Shown here: one piece after another, positions 15,952 to 24,725 of the stretch
Numbering within the stretch: the stretch's first letter is position 1
How the letters are laid out: every line of letters begins with the position of its first letter
Assembly (NCBI GenBank): GCA_017397105.1
Contig: JAFQKF010000033.1
Coordinates: 87,560 to 151,559, forward strand
Reading direction: 5' to 3'
DNA length: 64,000 nt
Source of the DNA: Clostridia bacterium
GTDB lineage: Bacteria; Bacillota; Clostridia; Oscillospirales; Acutalibacteraceae
Made by a program: the position numbers and the translations under genes
Notes under the pieces: model-generated
Databases searched by the model: none
Told to the model about the DNA's origin: nothing
The model's input: the letters and a program-made list of their open reading frames with translations, nothing else

Positions 15952-17511
15952 TTATTTCTGAGATTTAACTGCTTCGAAGTCCTCTTCAATTTCCTTTGAG
16001 GGAGGAGCGGTTACGAGAGAAACAACTACGATGCAGATGCATGAGAAGATGAATGCGGGAAGAAGCTCATAGATGCCGAATGCGCCGCCGAGCTTGCTGA
16101 TTACAAGTTTCCAAAGGAAAACCATACCTGCGCCGCTAACCATGCCTGCGATTGCGCCTGCGCGGTTTGTTCTCTTCCAGAAGAGGGAGAAGATAATCAG
16201 CGGACCGAAGGTTGCGCCGAAGCCTGCCCATGCAAATGAAACGATTGAGAAGATGATGCTGTTTTCATCAAGCGCAATAACGATTGCGATGAGAGCGATA
16301 ACAAGAAGTGTAAGACGGGAAACAGTCATAACCTGCTTGTCTGTAGCGCTCCTCTTGAAAACACCCTGATAAATGTTCTTTGCAAAAGCTGATGCGGCAA
16401 TGAGCAGATATGAGTCTGACGAGCTGATTGTTGCAGCAAGGATACCTGCCATAATGAAGCCTGCAAGCAGCGGAGGAAGAAGGCTTGTTGAAAGGGTGAT
16501 GAAAATATTTTCCGCAGATGATTTTGTGAGAAGAGCATCGGGATAAAGAGCTCTGCCTGCGATGCCGATGAACACTGCAACTGCAAGTGAAATAACAACC
16601 CAAATCATAGCGATTCTTCTGGATCTCTTAAGCTCGCCTTCTTTACGGATAGCCATAAAGCGGAGAAGAACCTGAGGCATACCGAAGTAGCCGAGGCCCC
16701 ATGCAAGCATTGAGAATACGGAAAGGAGGCTGTATTCGCCTGCTTCGCCGAAGAGAGGCTTGCCTGCCTCAACAAGCTGTACGCCTGCTTCGTCAATGGT
16801 GGGCTGTGCAATGCCGAAGAACTCAAGGAAGCCGGGGATTGACTGTGCATTTTCAATAACTGCGCCAAGGCCGCCTGCCTTAATGGTGCCGAGAATAACA
16901 ACAACCGAAAGGGCAACAATCATAACGATTGCCTGCATAAAGTCAGATGCGCTCTCAGCAAGGAAGCCGCCGAGAATTGTGTAAAGAAGAACGAAAACTG
17001 CGCCGAGGATAAGCATACTCTGATAGGATGCGCCGAACAGAGTTGAGAAAAGCTTACCGCAGGTAACAAGGCAGCTTGATGCATAAACCGTGAAGAAAAC
17101 GAGGATGAAAAGTGCCGCAAGGGTCATAATAACTTTTTTATTCTCACGGAATCTGTTTGAGAAGAATTCGGGAAGGGTGATTGAATTGTTAGCCCTGATG
17201 CTGTAACGGCGAAGTCTTTTTGAAACGATAAGCCAGTTGAAATATGTACCTACCGCAAGGCCGATTGCAGTCCATGCAGCGTCAGCCAGGCCGCACCAGT
17301 AAGCAACGCCGGGAAGACCCATAAGAAGCCAACCGCTCATGTCGGATGCTTCTGCGCTCATTGCTGTAACCCAAGGGCCGAGTGAGCGTCCGCCGAGGAA
17401 ATAGTTTTCTGAGTTTTTGTTTGCTTTGCGTGCAAATACAATGCCGATTACTATTACCGCTGCCATATAAATAACCATGGCAATGATAATCTGGAGAGTA
17501 TTGCTGTCCAT
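15952..17511 (-). CDS. putP: Sodium/proline symporter
   Basis: SSS-family Na+-coupled transporter with about 13 membrane helices in 519 residues. Diagnostic segments are YFLGGRSLGPWVTAMSAEASDMSGWLLMG in pieces (NYFLGGR, SAEASDMSGWL), the RRYSIRANNSITLPEFF loop and YASSCLVTCGKLF. These match PutP better than other SSS members such as pantothenate transporters. A GGAGG site precedes the ATG. A proline transporter may serve osmoprotection or amino-acid supply for fermentation. Confidence 0.92.
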   Translation of the reverse strand: MDSNTLQIIIAMVIYMAAVIVIGIVFARKANKNSENYFLGGRSLGPWVTAMSAEASDMSGWLLMGLPGVAYWCGLADAAWTAIGLAVGTYFNWLIVSKRLRRYSIRANNSITLPEFFSNRFRENKKVIMTLAALFILVFFTVYASSCLVTCGKLFSTLFGASYQSMLILGAVFVLLYTILGGFLAESASDFMQAIVMIVALSVVVILGTIKAGGLGAVIENAQSIPGFLEFFGIAQPTIDEAGVQLVEAGKPLFGEAGEYSLLSVFSMLAWGLGYFGMPQVLLRFMAIRKEGELKRSRRIAMIWVVISLAVAVFIGIAGRALYPDALLTKSSAENIFITLSTSLLPPLLAGFIMAGILAATISSSDSYLLIAASAFAKNIYQGVFKRSATDKQVMTVSRLTLLVIALIAIVIALDENSIIFSIVSFAWAGFGATFGPLIIFSLFWKRTNRAGAIAGMVSGAGMVFLWKLVISKLGGAFGIYELLPAFIFSCICIVVVSLVTAPPSKEIEEDFEAVKSQK

Positions 17512-17610
17512 AAAAATCCTCCTTGATTTGACAATTCAAAACATTATTTTTATAAAATAATATATTGATTATTTAATTGTACTACCTGAACGGTAAAGAT
17601 TCAGTAAAGA

Positions 17611-17812
17611 TTATTCGTTTTTAAAAATATCTGCAACTTCGGTAATCATAATGTAGGCACTCGGGTCAACTCTGTGAACAATATCCTTCATGCGCGTAAC
17701 CTGAAAGCGGTTTATTACGAAGTATACCAAAAGCGTTTACTATTCCCGAAACGGTAAGCATAACAAAATTTTTGATGTGAAGTTTTCTTAAAATATCAAT
17801 GATAAAATCCGT
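17611..17812 (-). pseudogene. YitT-family membrane protein remnant with internal deletion
   Basis: Reading the minus strand from an ACG codon at 17812, the first frame gives TDFIIDILRKLHIKN then FVMLTVSGIVNAFGI, the N-terminus of YitT/DUF161 proteins. From about 17735 a second frame continues VYFVINRFQVTRMKDIVHR then VDPSAYIMITEVADIF, which is the C-terminal DUF2179 end of the same family, and stops at 17611. Roughly 200 middle codons are missing. The start is ACG where the response-regulator stop (TAA, 17814-17812) would have overlapped an ATG as TAATG. The family recognition is by eye. Confidence 0.75.
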
Positions 17813-18531
17813 TATTCCTCCTTGATTCGGTTATCTCTCATTATGTATCCGACTCCAAGCTCATTTGTGATATAGTTCTCGCCGTCAGCCTTTATACCGA
17901 GCTTTTTGCGTATGTTTGCCACGTTGACTTGCAGTTTCTTTATACTGCCGGAGTCGTTGTAGCCCCAGATGGCTTTTATTATGGTGGAGTAGGTGAGCAT
18001 CTTGCCGCAATGTGCCGCAAGAAGTGCAACTATATTATATTCGGTCTGAGTAAGCTTAATTTCTTTTTTATCAATAAAAATCTGCCTTGAATCGTAATTG
18101 ATTGCAAGGGAATCAAGCCTGAATTTTTTGCCGTGCAAATTATCACGGCTGCTGCCGTAGCGGCTGTTACGAAGCGCGCAGCGGATTCTTGCCAGCAGCT
18201 CCGCACTGCCGAAAGGCTTTGTGATATAATCGTTTGCGCCCAGGTCAAGCGCTTCAACCTTGTCATTTTCTTCGCTTATTGAGGAAAGAACTATTACGGG
18301 AACCGAACTGTCCTGCCGCACAGATACAATGAAATCCTTTCCGTCTTTGTCGGGAAGTGTTGTTTCAATAATAACAAGGTCGGGTGTGTGGGAGGCAAAC
18401 ATCATAACCGCCATGTCGCAGGTTTCGGCGCTCAGGGCTCTGTAATTGTTTGCTTCAAGCAAAGAGCAAACAAGGTTCCGGTTGTTGGAATCATCGTCAA
18501 CCACAAGTATTTTATATTTGTTACTGTTCAT
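17812..18531 (-). CDS. OmpR/KdpE-like response regulator with Glu at the phospho-acceptor site
   Basis: The receiver domain (residues 1-118) has the acidic pocket DDD (12-14), conserved Ser83 and Lys105 (NDYITKPFG), but the phosphorylated Asp is Glu56 (DLVIIETTLPDKDG; codon GAA at 18366-18364). The C-terminal winged helix (about 130-230) has the OmpR/KdpE pattern LTQTEYNIVALLAAHCGKMLTY in part and VGYIMRD at its end. It has 239 residues. No histidine kinase gene is adjacent; the following gene is a YitT remnant. Glu can mimic phospho-Asp, so it may be constitutively active or controlled in another way. Confidence 0.9.
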   Translation of the reverse strand: MNSNKYKILVVDDDSNNRNLVCSLLEANNYRALSAETCDMAVMMFASHTPDLVIIETTLPDKDGKDFIVSVRQDSSVPVIVLSSISEENDKVEALDLGANDYITKPFGSAELLARIRCALRNSRYGSSRDNLHGKKFRLDSLAINYDSRQIFIDKKEIKLTQTEYNIVALLAAHCGKMLTYSTIIKAIWGYNDSGSIKKLQVNVANIRKKLGIKADGENYITNELGVGYIMRDNRIKEE

Positions 18532-18618
18532 TTGTTGCCTCCTCGTGGATATGTAATAAATGATGGTAGGTTGAATTGTGAAAAAACATATGATATGATT
18601 TAAGTGAGGTGAGTGATT

Positions 18619-19095
18619 ATGTTTAGAGAATTGAGAAGGAAAAAACAGAAGCTTACCGATGAAGCTTGCTTTGATGTGCTCAGAAACGAAACAAGGGGAG
18701 TGCTCAGCGTTTCAGGCGATGACGGATATCCCTATGCGATGCCGATGAATCATTACTATAATGAGAATGACGGCTGCATCTATTTTCACTGCGGCAAGGG
18801 TGGATACAGACTTGAGTGCATTGAAAAGAATAACAAGGTTTCGTTCTGCGTGTTTGACAAAGGTATCCGCAACGGGGATGATTGGGCGCTTAACGTAAAA
18901 AGCGTTATTGTTTTCGGCAGAATGGAAATTGTTGACGATACGGACGTGATTACCGATATATCAACCCGTCTGAGCCTTAAATTTACTCAGGACGAGGAAT
19001 ATATTCAAAAAGAGATTGCAGGCTATGCAAAGGCAACGCTGATATTAAAGCTTACACCTGAGCATATCTGCGGTAAGCTTGTCAATGAATCATAA
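18619..19095 (+). CDS. Pyridoxamine 5'-phosphate oxidase-like FMN-binding protein
   Basis: A 158-residue split-barrel flavin-binding protein of the NimA/PNPOx-like group. Recognisable parts are RGVLSVSGDDGYPYAMPMNH (in part), the IYFHCGKGGYRLECI segment and FCVFDKG. Such proteins bind FMN or F420 and may reduce small molecules; nitroimidazole reduction is known for NimA, but no substrate is implied here. The ATG at 19619-type context is GAGGTGAG followed by ATG at 18619, chosen over a GTG at 18613 that overlaps the ribosome binding site. Confidence 0.82.
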   Translation: MFRELRRKKQKLTDEACFDVLRNETRGVLSVSGDDGYPYAMPMNHYYNENDGCIYFHCGKGGYRLECIEKNNKVSFCVFDKGIRNGDDWALNVKSVIVFGRMEIVDDTDVITDISTRLSLKFTQDEEYIQKEIAGYAKATLILKLTPEHICGKLVNES

Positions 19096-19097
19096 TA

Positions 19098-19376
19098 TAG
19101 AGTGGCGGAAATAATCCGAACTGTGTTTTTTATCGGATGATTTCCGCCTTTTCTTCGTTAAAATACTCGCAAATCCGTCAAGGATTTGCTGCGTTTTGTG
19201 CCTCGACAAGCCAAAAATCCTCTCGATAAAAAATCTTCGACCTGAAAGCGAAAGATTTTCAAATGATTTTTGGCGATTGAGGGAGCAGGAAGGCTGACGC
19301 CTTTCAAACCCGAAACGCCGAAAAGCGTTAAAAAGACTCGCTTTCAGGCATAGTTCGGATTACTCCCGTCACTCTA
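19098..19376. mobile_element. MITE-like element, 279 bp, with 28-bp terminal inverted repeats
   Basis: The ends at 19098-19125 and 19349-19376 are inverted repeats matching at 24 of 28 positions. Each end begins with TA next to GAGTG, consistent with TA target duplication as in IS630/Tc1-like MITEs. The interior has no ORF but several nested palindromes: GCAAATCC/GGATTTGC near 19170, GCCAAAAATC/GATTTTTGGC, AAAATCTT/AAGATTTT, and CTGAAAGCG paired with CGCTTTCAG near the right end. It sits between two convergent genes, a neutral place. Only one copy is in the window, so its mobility is inferred. Confidence 0.65.
19104..19152 (+). terminator. Terminator formed by the left end of the MITE-like element
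   Basis: GGCGGAAATAATCCGA (19104-19119) pairs with TCGGATGATTTCCGCC (19133-19148) with one mismatch, followed by TTTTCTT. It likely ends transcription of the FMN-protein gene. Confidence 0.8.
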
Positions 19377-19380
19377 AAGA

Positions 19381-19422
19381 AAAAAACGGTTTGCAGAGAG
19401 TTACCTTTGTAAACCGTTTTTC
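19381..19422 (-). terminator. Terminator of the lipase gene
   Basis: AAAAACGGTTTGCA pairs with TGTAAACCGTTTTT (one G-U pair); the minus strand ends in a T-run. It is a relative of the hairpins at 15897 and 49832. Confidence 0.85.
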
Positions 19423-19429
19423 AATTTTG

Positions 19430-20701
19430 TTATCTGCTGTTTGCGTTTTCAACAAGACCGAAGTAGAATTCCTCAAAGCCTTCGGGGTAATCCTTTGTGC
19501 CGCAGAAATCAAAGTGGTCCATGTTGTACATGGGTTCAAAATAATACCACTTGCCTTTTTCGATTTTCCGGTTTTCGGCAAGAGCTTTTTCATAGCTGAG
19601 GGCAACGTCTTTGTTGCTGTCAGGGTAAAGAGCGGAGGCAAGCGGAACGATACCGTCGTGTACGGTCCAGTTACCCTCCATTTTTATTCCGTCCACGTTG
19701 AAGCCGTTGGTTAAAGAAATCATTGCGGATGAAATATAGAATATGGGGTTTAGGGATGAAACAGGCTTCTGCCTGCCGAAAAGACCTTCTTCGGTAGACA
19801 CCGTTGTGTATGAGTAATAATAGGTGTCGGGTGAAACCTTGATTTGTTCGTTGAGCTTTGCAGCACCTTCAAGAGTCATATCATAGCCGCAATTATCTTT
19901 GTAACGGTAAAAATTGAAAACTCCCACGGGTGACGGCCATGCTCTGAATTCGTCCTGAGCAGGGGTCATGCCGAAGTGACTGAGCTGAAGGGAGAAAACA
20001 AGGAAATCGTTGCCGAAAACCATGCCTATCATGTTGAGTACCGCTGAAATGAGAAGCATTGTTACCTGAGGGTCAACAAGCAGGTTTGCAACGGGTGAGC
20101 CGTTGTGGGGAGCGGAAAGGGTACTGCAGGAATGAACACAGTCATGCCCGCCGGTGAAAAGGGGACTTGTATCCTTACCTGTTGCGGCTATTTCTTCTTC
20201 ACTTCCGAATGAAAGGAGAGAAACAAGAAGTCTTACCGTTGCACCGCCGAAGGAGTGGCCTACAAGATTGATTTTATCCTTAAGATTCCAGGGCTTTCCC
20301 ATAGTTGCCTTGCCCTCATAGCTGAAGCCGAATCTGTCATGCCCGTGCGCTTTGGAATGAGCTTCGCCGTAATCAACCACTGTGCCCGTAAGCTGGGCGT
20401 AAAGCTCGCAGGCTCTGTCCCACGCACTGCTGAGAGGACCGACGCTCGGTGCGTAGGCTTCAATTCCCTGCTCGTTGAGGATTTTTATAAGGTCTGTATC
20501 GGAGCCGATGCCGAGGCCGCCGCCCCAGTAGGGAGAGATATCGTAGAATTTATTCTCGGTACCCCAGCCGCCCATACCGTGGACGAAAATATAGGGATAA
20601 TCCGTAACGAAGGCAGATTTATCAATACTTGCCGCAAATGCGGGAGATGCAAAGGAAAAAAGCATAACGGCAGCGAGAACAACAGCGAGAAATCTTTTCA
20701 T
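19430..20701 (-). CDS. Secreted lipase, family I.5-like
   Basis: A signal peptide (MKRFLAVVLAAVMLFSFASPAFA) precedes a mature alpha/beta hydrolase. The features match the staphylococcal/thermophilic Bacillus lipase group: oxyanion segment FVHGMGGWG, the WGGGLGI and RACELYAQLTGTVVDYGEAHS segments, nucleophile elbow GHSFGG, and likely acid Asp and His in NSPI-like C-terminal region NWTVHDGIVP. It has 423 residues. The ATG at 20701 has AAGGAG 9 nt upstream; an upstream TTG is too close. It probably hydrolyses lipids outside the cell. Confidence 0.88.
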   Translation of the reverse strand: MKRFLAVVLAAVMLFSFASPAFAASIDKSAFVTDYPYIFVHGMGGWGTENKFYDISPYWGGGLGIGSDTDLIKILNEQGIEAYAPSVGPLSSAWDRACELYAQLTGTVVDYGEAHSKAHGHDRFGFSYEGKATMGKPWNLKDKINLVGHSFGGATVRLLVSLLSFGSEEEIAATGKDTSPLFTGGHDCVHSCSTLSAPHNGSPVANLLVDPQVTMLLISAVLNMIGMVFGNDFLVFSLQLSHFGMTPAQDEFRAWPSPVGVFNFYRYKDNCGYDMTLEGAAKLNEQIKVSPDTYYYSYTTVSTEEGLFGRQKPVSSLNPIFYISSAMISLTNGFNVDGIKMEGNWTVHDGIVPLASALYPDSNKDVALSYEKALAENRKIEKGKWYYFEPMYNMDHFDFCGTKDYPEGFEEFYFGLVENANSR

Positions 20702-20768
20702 TTTCAACAGCTCCTTTTAGTAATATATCATTATTATTTTACACAAAATTATTCTGCGTGTCAATGAT

Positions 20769-20805
20769 GAAGAAAACCGTGCCTCAGACAGTCTGAAGCA
20801 CGGTT
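20769..20805 (-). terminator. Terminator of the HAD-GH38 operon
   Basis: AACCGTGC-C-TCAGA pairs with TCTGA-A-GCACGGTT, followed on the minus strand by TTTTCTT. Confidence 0.85.
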
Positions 20806-20814
20806 ATTGTTTTA

Positions 20815-23679
20815 TCAGCCTACAAACTTGATTGTAAGAATCTTTTTGCCTGTGATTTCGAATTCAACGAATCCGTCAGCATCTATTGCAAGGGGAGCAA
20901 CGTCGCATTCTTCAAGTGAAACAAGCTTTGCTTCTTTCCATGCGTTGCCTGAATATGCGGGAAGCTCAAATTCAGCCATCTGTCTTTCAACGGGGGACTG
21001 AGGAGTGCTGATGGGAGCGATACCCTTGTTAAGACGGATTGCGGTTTTAACAGCCTTGTCGGAGGGGTTGAAGAGTCTGATTACGTAGCCTTCGCCATCC
21101 TCGCTCTTCTTGACTGCGCTGATGTTGAGGCATTCGTCCTTGAGCTCAATGAAGGAGTGGGTGAGGGGATTCTTGCCGTGAGCGGTGGGTGCAATCTGAG
21201 CGGCGGTGAGATAGAGGTTGAATGCCTCACTCTCCTGCCATACGTTACCCTGCTCCCAGTCGCCTGCGTGGGGCATGAATGCATAGCGGAAGGTGTTGAT
21301 GCCGATGCACTGTGAGCCCTTGTCCCAATCGCTGTAATTCTGCATATCGGAGGTTACGCAGATGCGAAGGGGATACGCACGGATAAGGGAAAGGTAAAGG
21401 GTGTTGCACTCATCGTCTGCAGCCTCGTATGCCTTAAGACCTGTGTTGAGCAGAGCAACGCCGTTTGTGCCGTCAGTGAGGTCAACAAAGGAGTTCATGG
21501 GATGCTCGGTCATGGGGATTTCGTCATAGAGAGAATAATCGGGCTTTGCAACGGGGCGCTTTACAACGTCAAACTGGCCCTGAGCGTAGGAGAATTCAGA
21601 TTTGATGCCTGTGGGGAAGCCTACCTGGAGGTAATGGTCCTCGCAGCGGTTGTTGATTGTTGTTTCGATTTCAACGTACTTTGCACCCTTGCGAAGAGTA
21701 ACAACGCTGTCAATATCAACGGGAAGCTTGTGCTCGCTTCTTGATTTTTCGTCAGCGGAACGCTTTTCGGGAAGCATCCAGCGCATTGAAATCTTATATG
21801 CGGTTTCAAATTCACCGTCACGAAGGAGGGTGATTGTTGCTTTTTCGTTGAGGGTGGTGAAAATCTCGTTGAATTCGGGGACGAAGTGCTCCCAGGGGTT
21901 GCCGATTTCGCCGCCGTCCTTGAAGAAACCAAGGTTTTCGTATGATTTGCCTGTGTTCTTATCAAGAACGTTGTAAGTGCCGTTTGAGTTGAAGGTTACT
22001 CTGAGATGCTCGTTTTCCATAGCCTGATTGGTCTTGAGAAGAGTAACGGGAGTGGTGGCTCTTACATTGTAAAGGGGGCTCAGCTTATAGGTCTTGTAAC
22101 CCATAGCGGGGATATCGGAAACCTCAACGCTGATAAGATACTGCTCTGTGTGAAGAACGTTGGCGGTATCGTTGGGGTTCTGGATAATCTGAGCGTTTGC
22201 TTTGTTGGAAGAGATAATCTGATACTTGAGAACGTTGCCGTCTTCATCTGAAAGCTCGAAGCTGTCAGCCTTCCACTCAGCAGGGATTTCAACGCGGAGA
22301 TTTACGGTTTCTGTTCTCTTGAAGGGAGCGGGGTTGAAAACAACTACCGCTGCATCGTCACGGCTGAAGGAGCGCAGGTCGATATCGCCTGCGATATCCA
22401 TGAACGCACGCTCGAATACGCAGCTTGAAAGCTCTCTCGACTGTCTGTAACGGGACATAACGTCCTCGTAAACAACGTCTCTGCCGCAGGAGCCGATACT
22501 GTCGTGGCCGTGGTTCTGGAGAAGATAGTTATATGAAAGGTCAATGAAATTCTGAGGATAGGGAGCGCCTGCGAAGGATGCGAAAACAGCGAAGGGCTCA
22601 GCGTAGTTGATGAGTCTTCTTTCTGTGTCGAAGTTTTCCTGCTTGATATATGTTCTTGCGGAAAGAATCCAGCCGCAGAGGATGCTTACGCTGCCCTTGG
22701 TGTAGGGATCACGCATTTCGCCCTTGAGAACGGGAGAGTTGGGGTCGAAATTATCAATGATGCTCTGCTCGAGCTCCTTGAGCGTGCTGTGGAATACTTC
22801 AGCCTCGGGGAGAGCGGCATTAAGGTCATTGATAAGCTGAACCTCACGGGCATCGGGGCAGGAGGAGTCATGGCCTGCAGACCAGAAACGGTGATTGGTA
22901 GTCCAGTCGTTATCCTGCTCTTTGATGGCCTGCTCTGCTCTTGCCCGGATGTTTTCCTTGTGGTACTCATAGAAAGGATGTGTGTACTGATAGTCGAGCT
23001 TCCAGTCACGGTCGATGAGTTTGAAAACGCCGTTATTGTCATTCCAGAGCATATCACGATTGTTTTCGTTTTCCTGATTGAAATATACGGGTCTCTGAAC
23101 AACGTACCAGATGTTGTAACGGGGTCTTTTGCCAAGGCGTGATGCCCAGATTCTTGAGCCGTCGGGGCTTTCCCAGAAGAATTCGGAACGGGGAGCCTTA
23201 TATGTATTGATGCCTCTGTAGAAGGAAGCGAAGTTGATGCCGAAGCCTGAGTAAATCTGAGGAAGCTGAGAAATCTGACCCCAGCCGAAGGGGGAGTAGC
23301 CCGTCTTGCTTATGCCGCCCATTTCTCTGCCGATTTTGTGGCCGAGAAGGAGGTTCCTTACGAGAGCTTCGCCGCCTACGGTGAATTCATCGGGCAGGCA
23401 GAACCAGGGGCCTACAGCTATTCTGCCCTCTTTGATGTATTTCTGAAGCTTTTCCTTCTTTTCGGGATAAACTTCAAGGTAATCCTGAATGGGCATTGTC
23501 TGGGAGTCGAGGTGGAAATGCTTGTAATCGGGATTTTTATCAAGAATATCAAGCAGCATATCAAGCATATAGCCGAGCATATGCTGGGTTCTGCGGGCGG
23601 AGAAACGCCATTCTCTGTCCCAATGGGTGTTGGAAATAAAGTGGCACTGGATTTTGTCGTTATTATTGATGTTACTCAT
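20815..23679 (-). CDS. GH38 family alpha-mannosidase-like protein, nucleophile Asp replaced by Phe
   Basis: A 954-residue GH38 protein with no signal peptide. The N-terminal catalytic domain has the metal motif NTHWDREW (His19, Asp21) and LPDEFTVGGEALVRNLL. The segment that normally carries the nucleophile Asp (LPDxFG) reads GYSPFGWGQISQLPQI, so Phe131 falls where Asp is expected. The C-terminal half is the GH38 beta-sandwich region. It follows a HAD phosphatase gene by 14 nt in the same operon. It could cleave mannosides with a shifted nucleophile, or act on another substrate or as a binding protein. Confidence 0.88.
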   Translation of the reverse strand: MSNINNNDKIQCHFISNTHWDREWRFSARRTQHMLGYMLDMLLDILDKNPDYKHFHLDSQTMPIQDYLEVYPEKKEKLQKYIKEGRIAVGPWFCLPDEFTVGGEALVRNLLLGHKIGREMGGISKTGYSPFGWGQISQLPQIYSGFGINFASFYRGINTYKAPRSEFFWESPDGSRIWASRLGKRPRYNIWYVVQRPVYFNQENENNRDMLWNDNNGVFKLIDRDWKLDYQYTHPFYEYHKENIRARAEQAIKEQDNDWTTNHRFWSAGHDSSCPDAREVQLINDLNAALPEAEVFHSTLKELEQSIIDNFDPNSPVLKGEMRDPYTKGSVSILCGWILSARTYIKQENFDTERRLINYAEPFAVFASFAGAPYPQNFIDLSYNYLLQNHGHDSIGSCGRDVVYEDVMSRYRQSRELSSCVFERAFMDIAGDIDLRSFSRDDAAVVVFNPAPFKRTETVNLRVEIPAEWKADSFELSDEDGNVLKYQIISSNKANAQIIQNPNDTANVLHTEQYLISVEVSDIPAMGYKTYKLSPLYNVRATTPVTLLKTNQAMENEHLRVTFNSNGTYNVLDKNTGKSYENLGFFKDGGEIGNPWEHFVPEFNEIFTTLNEKATITLLRDGEFETAYKISMRWMLPEKRSADEKSRSEHKLPVDIDSVVTLRKGAKYVEIETTINNRCEDHYLQVGFPTGIKSEFSYAQGQFDVVKRPVAKPDYSLYDEIPMTEHPMNSFVDLTDGTNGVALLNTGLKAYEAADDECNTLYLSLIRAYPLRICVTSDMQNYSDWDKGSQCIGINTFRYAFMPHAGDWEQGNVWQESEAFNLYLTAAQIAPTAHGKNPLTHSFIELKDECLNISAVKKSEDGEGYVIRLFNPSDKAVKTAIRLNKGIAPISTPQSPVERQMAEFELPAYSGNAWKEAKLVSLEECDVAPLAIDADGFVEFEITGKKILTIKFVG

Positions 23680-23693
23680 GTTTTGCCTCCTTA

Positions 23694-24689
23694 TCAGCCT
23701 TTTATGATTTTCATTATTTCTTCAAAGTTATTGCAGAAGTGGGAGCATACAGCCTTGGTGCCGCTGGATTCGATGTTGCCGCCTGCTATACCGATTGTGG
23801 TGTAGCCTGCAAGTCTTACGGAGCAAGCGCCTGCGCCGCTGTCCTCAATACCTACAACCCTGCTTCTGTCAGCAAAAGCCTCGCCGAGGCCTACGATTGA
23901 GGTTTCGGAATAAAGCCAGGGGTGGGGCTTGGGCGAAAGCTCGCCGAGGGTACCTACGCTGCCCTTACGAAGGGGGAAGCCTGCGGAAATGATTGCATCG
24001 TAGAAATCCTTGGGGTCTCCCATGCCGAGGGTTTTGAATGCGGAGAGGATTTCAGGCCAGGCTTTTTCATAAAGACCTGATGTTACAAGGCCGATTTTAA
24101 TGCCCATGCTCTTTAATTCAAGCAGGAAATCCTTTACACCCTCTGTAGGAGTGAAAGCGCCGTCCTTGCCTCTGCCTGCCATGATTTCTTCCATTTCGCG
24201 GTGAGTGTGCTCAAAGTAGAAATCACGTGCCTTTTCAAGGGATTCGCCGGGGCAGTATTTATCGATGCAGTACTGAAGATGCTCGGAAACGCTGTGGCCG
24301 GAAACAAAGGGAAGGTCAGCTTCCTCAAGCTCAAATTTGGGGTTACCGAGCATACTTGCCGTGCTCATCTGGATAATCCAAACCCAGAAATCCTCGCTGC
24401 GTACGGTAGTGCCGTCAAGGTCCATAAGTACAGCGTTGAGAGGATACTCGGTTTTTACGGGATAAACTGGATAATAAACGGGGTAAGCGATTGCGGATTT
24501 AACACAAGCAAGAGAATGCGAGCCGAAGGAAACGAATTCAACCTTCTTGTCACCCGTTGCAACGATGCAGTCTACGCCGTTTTTGCCTGTTTCAAATTTA
24601 CCGTCCTCGGTGGAGTTAAGAAGGTGAAAGCCGCTGTCGGGTCCGATTTCACCGAGGTCGGGGATAATGATTTTTTTGTCAAGAAGCAT
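23694..24689 (-). CDS. HAD-superfamily phosphatase with an N-terminal extension
   Basis: The HAD core starts near residue 86 with AVLMDLDGTTVRS (Asp90, Asp92), then a helical cap, the Thr/Ser motif LVTSGLYEK, a Lys in LSPKPHPW and the acidic motif GIEDSGAGACS, as in beta-phosphoglucomutase-like enzymes. The first 82 residues are a separate, probably beta-rich domain that I do not recognise. It has 331 residues. The ATG at 24689 has AAAGGAT 8 nt upstream. It leads the operon with the GH38 gene, suggesting work on a sugar phosphate. Confidence 0.85.
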   Translation of the reverse strand: MLLDKKIIIPDLGEIGPDSGFHLLNSTEDGKFETGKNGVDCIVATGDKKVEFVSFGSHSLACVKSAIAYPVYYPVYPVKTEYPLNAVLMDLDGTTVRSEDFWVWIIQMSTASMLGNPKFELEEADLPFVSGHSVSEHLQYCIDKYCPGESLEKARDFYFEHTHREMEEIMAGRGKDGAFTPTEGVKDFLLELKSMGIKIGLVTSGLYEKAWPEILSAFKTLGMGDPKDFYDAIISAGFPLRKGSVGTLGELSPKPHPWLYSETSIVGLGEAFADRSRVVGIEDSGAGACSVRLAGYTTIGIAGGNIESSGTKAVCSHFCNNFEEIMKIIKG

Positions 24690-24725
24690 AATAAAAAATC
24701 CTTTCAATTTGCACTATTGGGTAAC

